A stretch of 60,000 nt of DNA from Symsagittifera roscoffensis (lineage: Eukaryota; Xenacoelomorpha; Acoela; Convolutidae), in the NCBI RefSeq assembly GCF_963678635.1, contig NC_087067.1, forward strand, positions 57,958,287 through 58,018,286, read 5' to 3'. Below, piece by piece: positions 1-10,154 of this stretch (positions are counted from its first letter, which is position 1; each line of letters begins with the position of its first letter). Under the pieces are notes generated by a model that had not been told where the DNA came from, did not search any database, and worked only from the letters and a program-made list of their open reading frames with translations. The translations under genes were made by a program, and so were the position numbers.

Positions 1-3000
1 TTTTGAAACTTTTTTTGAAAAAAAAAATTCTCTTTCAGTCTTAAATGATAGATCGAAATATCCTCCAAGACACTGTTTATTAATGAGACCAGCTCTTTTC
101 TACTTCCTGATTGAGTTTTTTAAATGAAAGAACTGTTTTTTGCTGTTTTTTGATGATTTTTTTTTGTACCCATGTGTCAGATTTTCTGGCATATGGGTTC
201 AGGTCAGGGGGCTGTGCCTCTTGAGCCAGCCCTCTGACACCCTTTATTTTTTTTGATCTTCAGTTAAAGTGCTCAATGTGTGCGTCATTTTGCGCCTATT
301 TCCAGTAATCTGGAGTTTGGACCTACAAAGTTAACACTTGTAATTTTTTGAAACTTTTTTCTCAAAAAAAAATTTCTCTTTAAGTCTTAAATGATAGATC
401 AAAATATACTCCAAGACACTGTTTAATAATAAGACCAGCTCTTGTCTACTTCCTGATTGATTTTTTTTAACAAAGAAAACTGTTTTTTTGCTGTTTTTGA
501 TGATTTTTTTTGTACCCATGTGTCAGATTTTTTGGCATATGGGTACAGGTCAGAGGGCTGTGCCTCTTGAGCCAGCCCTCTGACACCCTTTATTTTTTTT
601 GATCTTCAGTTAAAGTGCTCAATGGGTGCGTCATTTTGCGCCTATTTCCAGTAATCTGGGGTCTGGACCTACAAAGTTAACACTTGTAATTTTTTGAAAC
701 TTTTTTTTGAAAAAAAAAATTCTCTTTCAGTCTTAAATGATAGATCGAAATATCCTCCAAGACACTGTTTTTTAATGAGACCAGCTCTTTTCTACTTCCT
801 GATTGAGTTTTTTAAATGAAAGAACTGTTTTTTGCTGTTTTTTGATGATTTTTTTTTGTACCCATGTGTCAGATTTTCTGGCATATGGGTTCAGGTCAGG
901 GGGCTGTGCCTCTTGAGCCAGCCCTCTGACACCCTTTATTTTTTTTTGATCTTCAGTTAAAGTGCTCAATGTGTGCGTCATTTTGCGCCTATTTCCAGTA
1001 ATCTGGAGTTTGGACCTACAAAGTTAACACTTGTAATTTTTTGAAACTTTTTTCTCAAAAAAAAATTTCTCTTTAAGTCTTAAATGATAGATCAAAATAT
1101 CCTCCAAGACACTGTTTAATAATAAGACCAGCTCTTGTCTACTTCCTGATTGATTTTTTTTAACAAAGAAAACTGTTTTTTTGCTGTTTTTGATGATTTT
1201 TTTTGTACCCATGTGTCAGATTTTCTGGCATATGGGTACAGGTCAGAGGGCTGTGCCTCTTGAGCCAGCCCTCTGACACCCTTTATTTTTTTTGATCTTC
1301 AGTTAAAGTGCTCAATGTGTGCGTCATTTTGCGCCTATTTCCAGTAATCTGGGGTCTGGACCTACAAAGTTAACACTTGTAATTTTTTGAAACTTTTTTT
1401 TGAAAAAAAAAATTCTCTTTCAGTCTTAAATGATAGATCGAAATATCCTCCAAGACACTGTTTATTAATGAGACCAGCTCTTTTCTACTTCCTGATTGAG
1501 TTTTTTGAATGAAAGAACTGTTTTTTGCTGTTTTTTGATGATTTTTTTTGTACCCATGTGTCAGATTTTCTGGCATATGGGTACAGGTCAGAGGGCTGTG
1601 CCTCTTGAGCCAGCCCTCTGACACCCTTTGTTTTTTTTGATCTTCAGTTTAAGTGCTCAATGTGTGCGCATTTTGCGCCTATTTCCAGTAATCTGGGGTC
1701 TGGACCTACAAAGTTAACACTTGTAATTTTTTTAAATTTTTTTCTCAAAAAAAAAATTTCTCTTTGAGTCTTAAATGATAGATCAAAATATCCTCCAAGA
1801 CACTGTTTTTTAATGAGACCAGCTCTTTTCTACTTCCTGATTGAGTTTTTTAAATGAAAGAACTGTTTTTTGCTGTTTTTTGATGATTTTTTTTGTACCC
1901 ATGTGTCAGATTTTCTGGCATATGGGTACAGGTCAGAGGGCTGTGCCTCTTGAGCCAGCCCTCTGACACCCTTTATTTTTTTTGATCTTCAGTTAAAGTG
2001 CTCAATGTGTGCGTCATTTTGCGCCTATTTCCAGTGATCTGGGGTCTGGACCTACAAAGTTAACACTTGTAATTTTTTTTGAAACTTTTTTTTTGAAAAA
2101 AAAATTCTCTTTAAGTCTTAAATGATAGATCAAAATATCCTCCAAGACACTGTTTAATAATAAGACCAGCTCTTGTCTACTTCCTGATTGATTTTTTTTA
2201 ACAAAGAAAACTGTTTTTTTGCTGTTTTTGATGATTTTTTTTGTATTCATGTGTCAGATTTTCTGGCATATGGGTACAGGTCAGAGGGCTTTGCCTCTTG
2301 AGCCAGCCCTCTGACACCCTTTATTTTTTTTGATCTTCAGTTAAAGTGCTCAATGTGTGCGTCATTTTGCGCCTATTTCCAGTAATCTGGGGTCTGGATC
2401 TACAAAGTTAACACTTGTAATTTTTTGAAACTTTTTTTTGAAAAAAAAAATTCTCTTTCAGTCTTAAATGATAGATCGAAATATCCTCCAAGACACTGTT
2501 TATTAATGAGACCAGCTCTTTTCTACTTCCTGATTGAGTTTATTAATTGAGAGAACTGTTTTTTGCTGTTTTTTGATGATTTTTTTTACCCATGTGTCAG
2601 ATTTTCTGGCATATGGGTACAGGTCAGAGGGCTGTGCCTCTTGAGCCACCCCTCTGACACCCTTTGTTTTTTTTGATCTTCAGTTTAAGTGCTCAATGTG
2701 TGCGTCATTTTGCGCCTATTTCCAGTAATCTGGGGTCTGGACCTACAAAGTTAACACTGGTAATTTTTTGAAACTTTTTTCTCAAAAAAAAATTTCTCTT
2801 TGAGTCTTAAATGATAGATCAAAATATCCTCCAAGACACTGTTTAATAATAAGACCAGCTCTTGTCTACTTCCTGATTGATTTTTTTTAACAAAGAAAAC
2901 TGTTTTTTTTTGCTGTTTTTGATGATTTTTTTTGTACCCATGTGTCACATTTTCTGGCATATGGGTACAGGTCAGAGGGCTGTGCCTCTTGAGCCAGCCC

Positions 3001-4935
3001 TCTGACACCCTTTATTTTTTTTGATCTTCAGTTAAAGTGCTCAATGTGTGCGTCATTTTGCGCTTATTTCCAGTAATCTGGGGTCTGGACCTACAAAGTT
3101 AACACTTGTAATTTTTTGAAACTTTTTTTTGAAAAAAAAATTCTCTTTCAGTCTTAAATGATAGATCGAAATATCCTCCAAGACACTGTTTATTAATGAG
3201 ACCAGCTCTTTTCTACTTCCTGATTGAGTTTTTTAAATGAAAGAACTGTTTTTTGCTGTTTTTTGATGATTTTTTTTGTACTCATGTGTCAGATTTTCTG
3301 GCATATGGGTACAGGTCAGACGGCTGTGCCTCTTGAGCCAGCCCTCTGACACCCTTTGTTTTTTTTGATCTTCAGTTTAAGTGCTCAATGTGTGCGTCAT
3401 TTTGCGCCTATTTCCAGTAATCTGGTGTCTGGTCCTACAAAGTTAACACTTGTAATTTTTTGAAACTTTTTTCTCAAAAAAAAAAATTTCTCTTTGTTCT
3501 TAAATGATAGATCAAAATATCCTCCAAGACACTGTTTAATAAAAAGACCAGCTCTTGTCTACTTCCTGATTGAATTTTTTTAACAAAGAAAACTGTTTTT
3601 TTGCTGTTTTTGATGATTTTTTGTACCCATGTGTCAGATTTTCTGGCATATGGGAACAAGTCAGAGGGCTGTGCCTCTTGAGCCAGGCCTCTAACACCCT
3701 TTTTTTTTTTTGATCTTCAGTTTAAGTGGTCAATGTGTGCGTCATTTTGCGCTTATTTCCAGTAATCTGGGGTCTGGACCTACAAAGTTAACACTTATAT
3801 TTTTTTGAAACTTTTTTTTCAAAAAAAAAAAATTCTCTTTAAGTCTTAAATGAGAGATCAAAATATCGTCCAAGACACTGTTTTTTAATAAGACCAGCTC
3901 TTTTCTACTTCCTGGTTGAATTTTTAAACAAAGAAAACTGTTTTTTTGCTGTTTTTTGATGATTTTCTCTTGTACTCTTGTGTCAGTTTTTCTGGCATAT
4001 GGGTACAGGTAAGAGGGCTGTGCCTCTTGAGCCATCCCTCTGACACCATTTATTTCTTTTTTAATCTTCAGTTTAAGTGCTCAATGTGTGCGTCATTTTG
4101 CGCCTATTTCCAGTAATCTGGGGTCTTGACCTACAAAGTTAACACTTATATTTTTTTGAAACTTTTTTTTCAAAAAAAAAAATTCTCTTTAAGTCTGAAA
4201 TGAGAGATCAAAATATCCTCCAAGACACTGTTTATTAATAAGACAAGCTCTTTTCTACTTCCTGGTTGATTTTTTAATCAAAGAAAACGGTTTTTTGCTG
4301 TTTTTTAATGATTTTTTTTGTACCCATGTGTCAGATTTTCTGGCATATGGGTACAGGTCAGAGGGCTGTGCCTCTTGAGCCAGCCATCTGACACCCTTTA
4401 TTTTTTTTTGATCTTCAATTTCAGTGCTCAATATGTGCGTCACTTTGCGCCTGTTTCCAGTAACAGGGGTCTGGACCTACAAAGTTAACACTTGTAACTT
4501 TTTGAAACTTTTTTTCAAAAAAAAAATTCTCTTTAAGTCTTAAATGAGAGATCAAAATGTCCTCCAAGACACTGTTTATTAGTAAGACCAGCTCTCTTCT
4601 ACTTCCTGGTTGAAATTTTAATCAAAGAAAACTGTTTTTTGCAGTTTTTTAAGGTTTTGTTTTGTACCCATGTGTCAGATTTTCTGGCATATGGTTACAG
4701 GTCAGAGGGCTGTGCCTCTTGAGCCAGCCCTCTGACACCCTTTATTTATTTTGATCTTCAGTTTAAGCGCTCAATGTGTGCGTCTTTTTGCGCCTATTTC
4801 CAGTAATCCGGGGTTTGGACCTACAAAGTTAACACTTGTAATTTTTTGAAACTTTTTAAAAAAAAAAAAAAATCTCTTTTAGTCTTAAATGATAGATCAA
4901 AATATCCTCCAAGACACTGTTTATTAATGAGACCA
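1..4935. repeat. Satellite A, ~346-bp tandem repeat, ~14 units
   Basis: The anchor GTTAACACTTGTAA recurs about every 346 bp (near 330, 676, 1023, 1370, and so on to 4831), giving about 14 units in one orientation. Two unit types largely alternate. One has 'aatgaaagaactg' and 'attaatgagacc'; the other has 'aacaaagaaaactg' and 'aataataagacc', giving a dimer period of about 693 bp (compare 331-519 with 1024-1212). Units right of about 3740 are more divergent, as is usual at array edges, and the array stops abruptly inside a unit near 4935. The + strand is rich in T-tracts. Minus-strand open frames of 60-97 codons recur only because the unit recurs; they shift and truncate between copies and are not treated as genes. 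The left end runs off the window. Confidence 0.96.
549..584. other. Hairpin-capable inverted repeat in each satellite A unit (example copy)
   Basis: GTCAGAGGGCT and AGCCCTCTGAC form an 11-bp perfect inverted repeat around a 14-nt loop. A second, imperfect pair (ACCCATGTG with CATATGGGT) lies just upstream. The same structure recurs in most satellite A units. Several units carry uncompensated changes in one arm (for example near 210, 2645, 3318 and 4385), so conservation of pairing is not supported. Confidence 0.75.
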
Positions 4936-4984
4936 AAAGTGTTAAAGTGAATCAATTGGGCTTTATACTGGCTTTTCAGCAGCC

Positions 4985-5400
4985 ATTTTTTGTGACCATT
5001 TTAGGACTTAAAATGAAAATGTCAACTTTTGCCCAAATAACAAGGTTTCATTATTTAACTTTAATATCAATCTGTCTAACCCTCAATGACTCCTGTCCTG
5101 ATCGGGTTGTCATAGTTACTACACTTAACTTTAGATTTTTAAGTCTGGGTTGGAAATCTAACCACAACTTTTTTTTTCTTTTGTTTAGATCAACGCACCT
5201 GCTCAAGAAACGGTCAGCCATACCTTAATTTTCGAAATCCGACAATTTTTCATCAAGATATGCCTTTTTTCCTCCAGTCACCCAGGTTCAAAATCTCGAA
5301 GTTTAGAGTTAGGCTTATAACTTTTGAACAAATGTTTTAATTGACTTGATTTTTAGTTTATTGTAAAGAACGTGAGCAGAGCTTTCCAAAACACCCCCAT
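4985..5400 (+). repeat. Dispersed module, left copy (partner at 23490-24000)
   Basis: This segment shares an ordered series of diverged blocks with 23500-24000. They include TGTGACCATTTTAGGAC, then 'gatcgggttgtcatagttact' against 'gatcgtgttgtcagagttact', then a hexamer-rich stretch around 'tttttcatcaagatatgcc' against 'ttttcgttgagaaatgatc', then 'cataacttttgaac' against 'cataactttttgag'. It begins directly after the broken satellite A unit. The 93-codon + frame at 4947-5228 crosses the module boundary and shows no domain, so it is not called as a gene. The module's origin is unknown. Confidence 0.6.
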
Positions 5401-5449
5401 TTACCCCAAAATCAAGTTTTAAACTTATTTAATGCCCAACCCTAAAAGT

Positions 5450-5754
5450 GTCAAAATGTGACCAAAAGGGTTAGGGTTAGGGTTAGGGTTAGGGTTAGGG
5501 TTAGGGTTAGGGTTAGGGTTAGGGTTAGGGTTAGGGTTAGGGTTAGGGTTAGGGTTAGGGTCCTACCCATGGTCACATTTTGACTAGGGGTGTCAAAATG
5601 TGACCATGTGTAGGACGGCGACTGTAGTCAAAATGTGACCGTCAAAATGTGACCAGGGTAGCACTGTAGTCAAAAAGTGACATTTGGGGTTTCAAAATGT
5701 GACCAACAGATTGAAGACTGGGTTTGGGGTTGGGAATTTTGTCAAAATGTGACC
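5450..5754. repeat. Cluster of eight GTCAAAATGTGACC motifs around a telomeric tract
   Basis: Exact or near-exact copies of the 14-mer lie at 5450-5463, 5571-5584 (inverted), 5592-5605, 5627-5640, 5641-5654, 5669-5681 (one change), 5692-5704 (first base changed) and 5741-5754. The core is a GTCA-N5-TGAC inverted repeat. The copy left of the telomeric tract and the first copy right of it are in opposite orientation and bracket it. The same 14-mer followed by ATTTTAGGAC is at 21588 and 23492 beside satellite C blocks. Function is unknown. Confidence 0.85.
5471..5560 (+). repeat. Interstitial telomeric repeat, (TTAGGG)15
   Basis: Fifteen uninterrupted, perfect TTAGGG hexamers span 90 bp, preceded by GGG. 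TTAGGG is the telomere repeat of many metazoans. In this orientation a chromosome end would have lain to the right. The absence of any mismatch suggests a young insertion or continuing homogenisation. It is bracketed by inverted 14-mers 7 bp to the left and 10 bp to the right. Confidence 0.97.
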
Positions 5755-6340
5755 AAGGTATCAAAATCACAAAAAATGCCCAAAAACTTTTGAAAACCCA
5801 TTAAAAACCCCAAAAGCTGCTTAAAACTGTTATTGATGACATGGAAGCCAACCAAAACACAGAAATCTCTCTTGAGCCCTCCCAAACCTCTCAAAACCAA
5901 CCTAGACCTTTTTTATCTGAAAACCGGCAGAAAAACCAATAATTACACACAACACAATACCTAAACCAGATTTATGCTTCTGAGCCCCAAAAACTAAAAA
6001 ACAGCAAAGAAAACCTCAAAAAAGGAGCAAAACAATAATTAGAGGTCCAAAACACTGAAAACGGCTAACTGATAGTTTCAAGTATTAGTTTTCTCCAGAA
6101 AACATTTTTTTTATAAATATTTATTTTTTTCGAAAAAGTTATTATTTCGTCAACAGTAGTTTTAATGAAATCATTTTGAACAACAAATTTTGATTGAGTA
6201 GAATTACTCTATAATAGCTCACATTCCTGGATTCTTTAAAATTATGCAGATTTTTCTGACGTTCAATTTCATAAGGTTTTTCGTGGCTAGGCAGAATTTT
6301 TTTTTAAATTTCAGAATTCTGTTTGAATTACAAGCTATCA
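5755..6340. other. Non-coding stretch, A/C-rich then A/T-rich
   Basis: 5760-6080 is strikingly A- and C-rich on the + strand with few G, opposite in skew to the G/T-rich region that follows. No open frame, tandem repeat or motif could be supported. 6080-6340 is A/T-rich without recognisable content. Confidence 0.5.
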
Positions 6341-8326
6341 ACATAATGAGTTAGGACCGATGTGGTTAACTCATAGAGTAATTTCGGATAGGGTACACCG
6401 TCTGCTCGTCACGCTATATTATTTTCGGCCGGATAGATTCGTGCAACTTCTTAGTCTAATACCGATCCTAATCTTACTCTTATACTATCTAGTCTCAGGT
6501 TGTTTAACTAGTCTCTGCTAGGCTCAATAGATCTAGGGTATACTGGTTTATTGCGGCTGTTGAAGTTCTCTCGGGGAGACAACTAATTTCTAAGTTAAAT
6601 TCAAATACAAGTAATTTCAGCACTTACAAATAAGTGGGTTGTTAGTTAGATGGATCATGATTGGTTAATATTAAATACTTTACAGTGGTAATTTATCTAA
6701 TTTATCCAATCATAAAATGTAGTTTAGATCAGGTTCCACCCATCCGGGTTTTACAGAGTTTTTTAGAATTGTCTTTCTGCAATTCAAAGGATGGATGATG
6801 GACGTTGGTATTTGGCGAACATCATATTTCTTCTAGGTTCTCTTGTTAGAGAAGTTCCAGGTTCAATCGTTGTGTCTTCTTATGAAAACGATTGGGTTTT
6901 CGCAACAAACTCAAATCTGATTTCAGAATGGTTGGCTATGACAGGTTTTTCTGTTTCATATAGAGAACTTTTTTTGTGTTTGACCTTGTCTGGGAATGGC
7001 GTGGAGATTGTGCGTGGAGGGGATGCCTGGTTACTCGGATCTGTACGTATACTTGAACATCGAGGTGGTCATTGGTCTAGTTCAATGAAGTCCTTTTCTG
7101 CGAAGTCAAATCGTACTCTAAATCCTTTGAGTTGTGATTGTGGACGGCATATTGATTGTGGTTGGCCATTCTTTTTCGAGTGCAGTGGGGTCATTTTGTC
7201 TTTGGATGTTCGTCTTTGGTGTTGTATGCTGATCTTTATACTGCAAAGTATAATTTACATTTTATAAATTTTTTATTAGTTCAGTGTTTTAATTATGATT
7301 TTGGTTATTTGTTTTCACAAAAGCTTTTTGTTTTAGTTCGGTTGTTTTGAAGAGTTACTCACCCTTGAGTACCTCTTATTAAAAATAGGAGTGTGGTCAC
7401 AAAGCGTGGATGGAGCGGTGGGTTAGGCCGGCTATAGAGCATGCTCAGGACGTCCTCTCTGGTTGGTTAGGCCAGGAGTGTGAGTATGATTTCGTGCGGT
7501 TTCTGTGAGAGGTCCTGTTATGTGATAACGTTTTATGTCGGGTTTGTGGTGGTTTTTCTTATGTTTCGTTGGTTGTGTCCTTTTTTCAAAAATCAAATTG
7601 TTTTTGGTTTGGGTTTGTCTTTCGACTTTTTTGTGTTTTATTATTTCTTTCTTAGACTTTATAATAGTCTTCAAAAGAATAAATTATCCAGTTTTTAAAC
7701 TGGGTTAATCCGGTTTGGGTACCGTTGGTTTCCTTTTCTTAGTCATGCTGTTGTTCTATGTGTTGTGGTGTTTAGTAAGCTGCGTTCGCTAGTTTTGTTT
7801 AGTATATAATTCCTTTCCAACCGGGTTAAAGGAAAGTTTGAAACTTGTTATCGTGTGTTAGAATTGTTGAGTGTGAAAACTTAAAACTGAAATTCATTAT
7901 TTAAACAATTCTTCGTGGGCGAGCTGTGCGAGTTTGGATAGAATTGTTGTGCGAGTGAATGAAAATATCAAAAGGTTAGTACTGCTTTTCGTCTTATCAA
8001 TTTACTACATAGAATTTCAATTTTACTGCTAGTTTTGGGAAAAATTAAGTTACAAATTTTCATCATTATTAGATTTACTGCTTGTGCGGAAACAATTTAT
8101 AAATTAATTTACTACAATGGTATAAATTTTATTGAATTAAGCTGGTGCAAAATATTAATATGGTTTTAAAGAATTTGAAGAAGTTTTCTATTTTTATTTC
8201 TCTATTGTGTTTTTTGCAGATGATCGTGGGATGAAGACTAAAAATTTAAATGAGACATGGATAAAGAATGGTTAGTTTTTAATTTGAATTTATTAGTGAA
8301 GAATATGTATAAATTATACTTACCTG
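6341..8326 (-). other. Probable 3' terminal region of the minus-strand retroelement
   Basis: From about 6780 the + strand becomes G/T-rich, so the minus strand is A/C-rich. That skew continues without a break through env and pol, suggesting one element. A minus-strand AATAAA at 6547-6552 could be the polyadenylation signal of a 3' LTR, and a possible LTR edge starting TGTGG lies near 6360. No matching LTR copy was seen near 18300-18960. The 158-codon + frame at 6791-7267 and the 80-codon minus frame at 7432-7674 have no recognisable domain and are not called. Boundaries are uncertain. Confidence 0.35.
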
Positions 8327-10135
8327 TTAGTCGTCGGGGAAAAAACCGTGGGGGAAGATATCGTGTATTATGTCGGAATTTGTTATTAATTTAGCTAGTA
8401 TGCGAATGATTTTTTTAGTTTGAAGCAATGGCCGAAGCAATTGAAGTGCTTTAATGGTTTTTAGTTCTTCAGTGCCAACTGCAAACTCATAAGGTGTGTT
8501 TTGGATGAGATTATATAATTTGTGATTGTATTTAGTGTTGTGGATGAATTCTAATATTGGGATTTCTATAGGTTGAATAAGTTCATGTGGGATAAGGAAG
8601 GGTCTGGATTCTTCTGCATTAAGGGTCTTCGTGATGGGACAAAAAATATACATTTGGGTTATGGGATCATAATTGCGAAGGATACCGTAAAGGTTAGTAT
8701 CTTTGATGCAATATGTGAAGTTAAGGAAAAATGGGGAAGTGTATTTAGAGTTAATAAACTGAAAACGGTGGTGTGGTTGTCTTGATGGAGTGTGCAGGTC
8801 AAAATGATTTTGTATGAAGCGACAGTATGTGTATGTGTGGGTTTGTTTAGTGCGTAACATAATGTCGTGTGAGCAGTGCAAATCTCGATCATGTGGTGCA
8901 AGGAAATGAAAAGTTAGTGAAAATAATTGAAACTTTTCTTTAAAACTTTCGTAAGCTTGTGTGTCGGTTAGTGCTTCAGAAATGACGTGGTCGAATTTGC
9001 GATCAAATATATTGAGTGTAAATACATATGGTGTTTTGATGAAGAATTTTTCTGTGATTTGTGGGTTAGCGAAGCGATCATCATCTAAAAATTGGTCTTG
9101 GTTAGTTCGGATGATGTTATGATCGTAATATTCTAGCGTATATTCGTTTGCTCGGGGTGCAGTGTATGTTTTTAGTGACTTTTTATATCCTATATAAGTA
9201 AATTGTCTATGTGTTAGTGGTGTGGTGAGTCGGTATAGCATATCTTGATTTCTTTCTACATCGATGTGAGTATTAGATAATGGTAGGCAAAGGGGATTAG
9301 TAAAATGATAATATGATGTCCAATGAAGTGTAGGCATTACAACATGTTCTTCTACAAAGCTACGTGTGTCGTTAGTGTCATGAGGGGTGTTTAAAGTATA
9401 CTGTGGAAAAGAAGGAAGGGTGATTGTTAAAAATTCTTTCGTGTTAGTGTGATTTGGATGATTAATATATTCACGGGCTGTTCCTGGTTTTGTTGGAAAT
9501 TGATGGTTTGGGAATTTTCTTTTGAAAGTTCGATAGGCTCGATTAGTGCTATTTGATGATTCGGTGGATGTGGATGATTGTGCTAATGATACGGTATAAG
9601 CTGAAGAGGGTGTAGGGGTAGGTGGGTTTGATGATTCTATTGTGGATGAAATCTGATTTATAGTTGGGGTGTTAAGGTGGAAGGGTTGTTGTTGTAGGGT
9701 GATAAAATTATCTAGTTCTTGGGAGATTTGGGGAGGATCTGGAGAATTGGATGATCGGTCTGAATGAAATGAAGAGTAGGTGGGGGTGACTTGGGAAGCG
9801 TAAGAGGGTGTAGAAATGGATGGGAGTGAGTTATTTGGTGGGATTGGTTGAAAGGGTGGTGTTGATAAATTTGAGGAGTTTATTTGAAAGTTATTGGATG
9901 GAGATGGTTCAGAGTCTGCAAATTCATCAGAGGTTTCAATTTTAGGGTTATTGAGTTGTGAAATGGAGTATGAAACTGAAATATTCGAATTAGTGTCTGA
10001 ATTCATGCCTGATGTTATATTACTAGATGGGAAATCGGGTGGCGGGAAAGCAAAAAGTGGTATTATTGTAATTGGAGTGTTGAGATTGGTTGGGTGGGAA
10101 TTTGAGCAGTGTAGGGATCCAAGTTGTCGGCTCAT
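8327..10135 (-). CDS. Intact 602-aa ORF 3' of env, unknown function
   Basis: This is the longest open frame in the window, read from an ATG at 10135 about 20 bp after the end of the env-related frames, and ending in TAA at 8327-8329. Residues 1 to about 215 are low-complexity and rich in Ser, Thr, Pro, Asn and Gln. Residues about 220-602 look globular, rich in aromatic residues and His. Residues 415-457 are a His/Cys-dense stretch (HDRDLHC, then TYC, then PHHR) that could bind metal, though no standard zinc-finger spacing is evident. No signal peptide or membrane segment is seen. It matches no family I recognise and does not look like a typical gag with a CCHC knuckle. Its position suggests an accessory gene of the retroelement or a displaced gag. 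It is open over 1.8 kb although its neighbours are broken. Confidence 0.7.
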   Translation of the reverse strand: MSRQLGSLHCSNSHPTNLNTPITIIPLFAFPPPDFPSSNITSGMNSDTNSNISVSYSISQLNNPKIETSDEFADSEPSPSNNFQINSSNLSTPPFQPIPPNNSLPSISTPSYASQVTPTYSSFHSDRSSNSPDPPQISQELDNFITLQQQPFHLNTPTINQISSTIESSNPPTPTPSSAYTVSLAQSSTSTESSNSTNRAYRTFKRKFPNHQFPTKPGTAREYINHPNHTNTKEFLTITLPSFPQYTLNTPHDTNDTRSFVEEHVVMPTLHWTSYYHFTNPLCLPLSNTHIDVERNQDMLYRLTTPLTHRQFTYIGYKKSLKTYTAPRANEYTLEYYDHNIIRTNQDQFLDDDRFANPQITEKFFIKTPYVFTLNIFDRKFDHVISEALTDTQAYESFKEKFQLFSLTFHFLAPHDRDLHCSHDIMLRTKQTHTYTYCRFIQNHFDLHTPSRQPHHRFQFINSKYTSPFFLNFTYCIKDTNLYGILRNYDPITQMYIFCPITKTLNAEESRPFLIPHELIQPIEIPILEFIHNTKYNHKLYNLIQNTPYEFAVGTEELKTIKALQLLRPLLQTKKIIRILAKLITNSDIIHDIFPHGFFPDD

Positions 10136-10154
10136 CGTGGGCTAAAAAGAATAT

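Noticed and set aside
331-4443. Minus-strand frames in satellite A as genes
   Set aside because: They follow the 346-bp period, change start and end between units, and have Lys/Phe-rich composition caused by T-tracts.
4947-5228. 93-codon + frame after satellite A
   Set aside because: It crosses the edge of the dispersed module, and no coding trace is evident in the diverged copy at 23490.
5471-5560. True chromosome end at the TTAGGG tract
   Set aside because: More than 54 kb of sequence continues to the right, so it is interstitial in this assembly; only a misjoin would make it terminal.
6791-7267. 158-codon + frame as a host gene
   Set aside because: It lies in the G/T-rich strand opposite the retroelement coding strand, shows no domain, signal or homologous pattern, and matches the other antisense shadows in this region.
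7432-7674. 80-codon minus frame downstream of the 602-aa ORF
   Set aside because: Lys/His/Thr-rich composition follows the A/C skew of the strand; no domain and no supporting context.
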